In this document: positions 63,797 to 64,000 of the stretch, one piece after another
How positions within the stretch are numbered: the first letter of the stretch is position 1
Layout of the letters: each line of letters begins with the position of its first letter
Source of the DNA: Acidimicrobiaceae bacterium
GTDB lineage: Bacteria > Actinomycetota > Acidimicrobiia > Acidimicrobiales > RAAP-2
NCBI GenBank assembly: GCA_027314705.1
Contig: DAHVAJ010000012.1
Span: 1-64,000 of the forward strand
DNA: 64,000 bases
Direction of reading: 5' to 3'
The notes under the pieces: generated by a model
Told to the model about the DNA's origin: nothing
What the model saw: only the letters and a program-made list of their open reading frames with translations
The model's database searches: none
Made by a program: the position numbers and the translations under genes

Positions 63797-64000
63797 GTGC
63801 TCAAGAAGGTCCTCATCGCCAACCGAGGGGAGATCGCGGTCCGGGTCATCCGGACGTGCCGGGAGCTGGGGGTCGCCACGGTGGCCGTCTACTCCGAGCT
63901 CGACCGGGATGCCCTCCACGTGCGCCTGGCCGACGAGGCCTACGCCCTGGGTGGCCAGACGGCGGCGGAGTCCTACCTCAACACCGAGGCCATCCTCGGC
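63797..64000 (+). CDS. accC: Acetyl/propionyl-CoA carboxylase biotin carboxylase, N-terminal part
   Basis: 68 codons up to the window end: [32 protein letters not shown] (in parts) and [18 protein letters not shown], the unmistakable start of biotin carboxylase subunits. In actinobacteria this subunit is usually fused to the biotin carrier domain (AccA/AccC type); the rest is outside the window. GTG start. First gene of an acyl-CoA carboxylase, divergent from birA. Confidence 0.95.
   Translation, partial: MLKKVLIANRGEIAVRVIRTCRELGVATVAVYSELDRDALHVRLADEAYALGGQTAAESYLNTEAILG

Overview
The window is a gene-dense, very GC-rich bacterial chromosome segment that reads as Actinomycetota, probably Acidimicrobiia or a neighbouring deep lineage; the class is inferred from gene content, not proven. 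Supporting signs are a DUF3039 protein, a SCO6745-family protein, the BioB/BsaP pair, F420 genes, and a wall-glycan locus that resembles the mycobacterial manB-fbiAB-manB-wbbL-rmlD region. GTG starts are common, genes often overlap by four bases, and many starts sit 5-9 bases behind a TANNNT box, which suggests leaderless transcription. I see no rRNA, tRNA, CRISPR array, insertion sequence or prophage.

1-13 kb: the 3' part of ahcY; bioB with the small Cys-rich bsaP; a decayed VOC/glyoxalase pseudogene; DUF3039; an overlapping run maf-dus-SDR/DUF2867-ABC-F; an NfeD-SPFH pair; a SCO6745-family protein; an SDR; an ABC exporter with a possible 18-codon leader ORF.

13-24 kb: bioA-bioF-bioD, diverging from an archaeal-type riboflavin synthase; an acyl-CoA dehydrogenase and acyl-CoA synthetase pair; a short RmlA-like nucleotidyltransferase; a serine hydrolase; a lipoprotein lipase; ftsE-ftsX.

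24-34 kb: prfB, secA and hpf, a 530-base non-coding stretch, then phosphoglucose/phosphomannose isomerase, a Trm112-like protein and phosphomannomutase, and a secreted amidase carrying a repeat domain.

33-45 kb: a LON-domain protein, a large GT-C-like membrane protein, a CPBP protease, ftsH, a DUF5719 secreted protein and a 1110-residue GT2/membrane fusion. A small helical protein of unknown function sits behind an AT-rich promoter with a palindrome.

45-63 kb: sugar-nucleotide and glycosyltransferase genes (Rmd-like reductase, three GT4-type transferases, GalE-like, GDP-mannose pyrophosphorylase, WbbL-like, another GT2, UDP-xylose synthase, UDP-glucose dehydrogenase, RmlD, RmlB), interrupted by cofD-cofE, an FKBP and a DEAD-box helicase. 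Together they could supply GDP-mannose, UDP-glucuronate, UDP-xylose and part of the dTDP-rhamnose pathway to an envelope glycan; rmlC is not here.

63-64 kb: birA diverges from the start of a biotin carboxylase gene. The window therefore holds biotin synthesis (bioB/bsaP, bioADF), attachment (birA) and use (accC). I found no clear new defence or mobile system. The most unusual items are the archaeal-type RibC, the RmlB variant with an altered catalytic Asp, the operator and small helical protein at 44.8-45.4 kb, phased repeats before accC, and the leaderless promoter pattern.
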